Assembly (NCBI RefSeq): GCF_902832845.1
Contig: NZ_CADFDB010000001.1
Location: 620,001 to 684,000 of the forward strand
Origin: Burkholderia metallica
Lineage (GTDB): Bacteria > Pseudomonadota > Gammaproteobacteria > Burkholderiales > Burkholderiaceae
Direction: 5' to 3'
Length of the DNA stretch: 64,000 nucleotides
Position 1 is the stretch's first letter; the number at the start of each line of letters is the position of its first letter. The notes beneath the pieces were generated by a model. It had not been told where the DNA came from and made no database searches. It worked only from the letters and a program-made list of their open reading frames with translations. The translations under genes and the position numbers were made by a program. Below are positions 62,327-64,000 of the stretch, piece after piece.

Positions 62327-62833
62327 ATGCACAACGACAACACTCCCCACTCGCGTCGCACGAGCGACGCAGCCGCAACCGGCATCACGCGGCGTCAATG
62401 GCTGCAGGGCGCACTGGCGCTGACGGCGGCGGGCCTCACGGGCTCGCTGGCGTTGCGGGCCCTGGCCGACGATCCCGGCACCGCGCCGCTCGATACGTTC
62501 ATGACGCTCTCCGAAGCATTGACGGGCAAGAAGGGGCTGAGCCGCGTGCTCGGCCAGCGCTTCCTGCAGGCACTGCAGAAGGGCTCGTTCAAGACGGCCG
62601 ACAGCCTGCCGCAACTCGCCGGCGCACTCGCGTCCGGTTCGCTGAATCCCGATCAGGAAACGCTCGCACTGGCGATTCTTGAAGCGTGGTATCTCGGCAT
62701 CGTCGACAACGTCGTCATTACCTACGAAGAAGCATTAATGTTCAGCGTCGTATCCGATACGCTCGTGATCCCGTCGTATTGCCCCAACAAACCCGGCTTC
62801 TGGGCCGAAAAACCGATCGAGAGGCAAGCCTGA
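62327..62833 (+). CDS. Sugar dehydrogenase small (gamma) subunit
   Basis: This 168-residue protein has a twin-arginine signal (TRRQWLQGALAL) and the family pattern of the FAD-dependent glucose/sorbitol dehydrogenase small subunit (LALAILEAWYLGIVDN, YEEALMFSVVSD, CPNKPGFWAEKP). This subunit is needed for export and maturation of the catalytic subunit. The start at 62327 has AAGGAAAC upstream. It overlaps the next gene by one base (TGATG). Confidence 0.88.
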   Translation: MHNDNTPHSRRTSDAAATGITRRQWLQGALALTAAGLTGSLALRALADDPGTAPLDTFMTLSEALTGKKGLSRVLGQRFLQALQKGSFKTADSLPQLAGALASGSLNPDQETLALAILEAWYLGIVDNVVITYEEALMFSVVSDTLVIPSYCPNKPGFWAEKPIERQA

Positions 62834-64000
62834 TGGCCGATACCGATACGCAAAAGGCCGACGTCGTGGTCGTCGGGTCGGGTGTCGCGGGCGCGATCGT
62901 TGCGCACCAGCTCGCGATGGCGGGCAAGTCCGTGATCCTGCTGGAAGCCGGCCCGCGCATGCCGCGCTGGGAAATCGTCGAGCGCTTTCGCAACCAGCCC
63001 GACAAGACCGATTTCATGGCGCCGTACCCGTCGAGCGCGTGGGCGCCGCATCCGGAATACGGCCCGCCGAACGACTACCTGATCCTGAAGGGCGAGCACA
63101 AGTTCAACTCGCAGTACATCCGCGCGGTGGGCGGCACGACGTGGCACTGGGCCGCGTCGGCGTGGCGCTTCATCCCGAACGACTTCAAGATGAAGACGGT
63201 GTACGGCGTCGGCCGCGACTGGCCGATCCAGTACGACGACCTCGAGCATTACTACCAGCGCGCCGAGGAGGAACTCGGCGTGTGGGGCCCGGGCCCCGAG
63301 GAAGACCTGTACTCGCCGCGCAAAGAGCCGTACCCGATGCCGCCGCTGCCGTTGTCGTTCAACGAGCAGACGATCAAGAGCGCGCTCAACGGCTACGATC
63401 CGAAGTTCCACGTGGTGACCGAGCCCGTTGCACGCAACAGCCGCCCGTACGACGGCCGGCCGACCTGTTGCGGGAACAACAACTGCATGCCGATCTGCCC
63501 GATCGGCGCGATGTACAACGGCATCGTCCACGTCGAGAAGGCCGAGCAGGCCGGCGCGAAACTGATCGACAGCGCGGTCGTCTACAAGCTCGAGACCGGG
63601 CCGGACAAGCGCATCACCGCCGCGATCTACAAGGACAAGACGGGCGCCGACCATCGCGTCGAGGGCAAGTATTTCGTGGTCGCCGCGAACGGCATCGAGA
63701 CGCCGAAGATCCTGCTGATGTCCGCGAACCGCGATTTCCCGAACGGCGTCGCGAACAGCTCCGACATGGTCGGCCGCAACCTGATGGATCATCCGGGCAC
63801 CGGCGTGTCGTTCTACGCGAACGAAAAACTGTGGCCGGGCCGCGGCCCGCAGGAGATGACGTCGCTGATCGGTTTCCGCGACGGCCCGTTCCGCGCGACC
63901 GAAGCGGCGAAGAAGATCCACCTGTCGAACATGTCGCGCATCAACCAGGAGACGCAGAAGATCTTCAAGGGCGGCAAGCTGATGAAGCCCGCGGAGCTCG
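62833..64000 (+). CDS. FAD-dependent glucose dehydrogenase catalytic (alpha) subunit, 5' part
   Basis: A GMC-family flavoprotein whose frame is still open at the window edge (389 codons shown; the family is ~540). An FAD-binding fold at VVVVGSGVAGAIVAHQLA (about 11-28) is followed by GGTTWHWAASAWRF and the iron-sulphur cysteines in CCGNNNCMPICPIG, a feature of the B. cepacia-type glucose dehydrogenase. It oxidises glucose to gluconolactone in the periplasm and passes electrons to a cytochrome c subunit, expected just beyond the edge. It carries no signal of its own, so it is probably co-exported with the small subunit. Confidence 0.92.
   Translation, partial: MADTDTQKADVVVVGSGVAGAIVAHQLAMAGKSVILLEAGPRMPRWEIVERFRNQPDKTDFMAPYPSSAWAPHPEYGPPNDYLILKGEHKFNSQYIRAVGGTTWHWAASAWRFIPNDFKMKTVYGVGRDWPIQYDDLEHYYQRAEEELGVWGPGPEEDLYSPRKEPYPMPPLPLSFNEQTIKSALNGYDPKFHVVTEPVARNSRPYDGRPTCCGNNNCMPICPIGAMYNGIVHVEKAEQAGAKLIDSAVVYKLETGPDKRITAAIYKDKTGADHRVEGKYFVVAANGIETPKILLMSANRDFPNGVANSSDMVGRNLMDHPGTGVSFYANEKLWPGRGPQEMTSLIGFRDGPFRATEAAKKIHLSNMSRINQETQKIFKGGKLMKPAEL

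Noticed and set aside
1-64000. tRNA, rRNA, CRISPR arrays, insertion sequences, phage genes, integrase or attachment sites
   Set aside because: Both strands were read for these; none was recognised. Only single palindromes and short repeats are present.

Overview
The window is high-GC proteobacterial DNA that looks like an accessory replicon of the Burkholderia cepacia complex (inference). The grounds are strong codon-position GC bias with long antisense shadow frames, a dense mix of LysR/MarR/GntR regulators with efflux and ABC transporters, and, at the right edge, a FAD-glucose dehydrogenase gamma/alpha pair whose protein sequence closely matches what I remember of the characterised B. cepacia enzyme. 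I found no tRNA, rRNA, CRISPR array, phage or insertion sequence.

Left part (1-16 kb). The 3' end of a class A beta-lactamase and a LysR gene come first, then a short pilin-like protein and a GlsB/YeaQ membrane protein. A complete seven-gene operon on the minus strand follows: rpiR-type regulator, ddpX D-Ala-D-Ala dipeptidase, and ddpA-B-C-D-F dipeptide ABC transporter, presumably for recycling peptidoglycan dipeptides. To its right are a Tat-exported oxalate decarboxylase (manganese enzyme) and an Nramp manganese transporter in tandem, a glycosyltransferase-like protein, an orphan second copy of the dipeptide-binding protein, and two small exported proteins.

Middle (16-42 kb). This stretch holds a DHA2 drug pump with a LysR gene, a FUSC aromatic-acid type efflux protein, a bestrophin plus FdhF/YdeP molybdopterin oxidoreductase operon divergent from a MocR regulator, an MscS/YbdG channel and a SulP transporter. 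A marR-hydrolase-DHA2 operon follows, with an obvious 28-bp palindromic operator. Next come a PBP7-type endopeptidase, LysR and small HTH regulators, an outer-membrane protein, a Mg2+ P-type ATPase preceded by a proline-rich leader ORF and a hairpin that hides its ribosome-binding site, and a lipoprotein subtilase.

Right part (42-64 kb). An orphan GltI-like binding protein precedes what looks like one catabolic regulon: binding protein, permease-ATPase fusion, amidase and a solitary ectoine-synthase homologue on the plus strand, convergent with a DUF1989 gene and a GntR/FCD regulator on the minus strand. Both outward promoter regions carry the same palindrome (core ATTGTTCAACAAT). No other gene in the window is preceded by it as far as I can see by eye, so it is the likely operator of the regulator. 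Beyond it lie small exported proteins, a Bcr/CflA pump with a GNAT remnant fused to its 3' side, a pbpC-yfhM (PBP1C / alpha-2-macroglobulin) pair and the glucose dehydrogenase genes.

The two most interesting signals are the GntR/EctC/DUF1989 regulon with its paired operators (43.7-49.9 kb) and the proline-rich leader with SD-sequestering hairpin in front of the Mg2+ ATPase (39.67-39.87 kb). All positions and similarities were read by eye; no database search was run.
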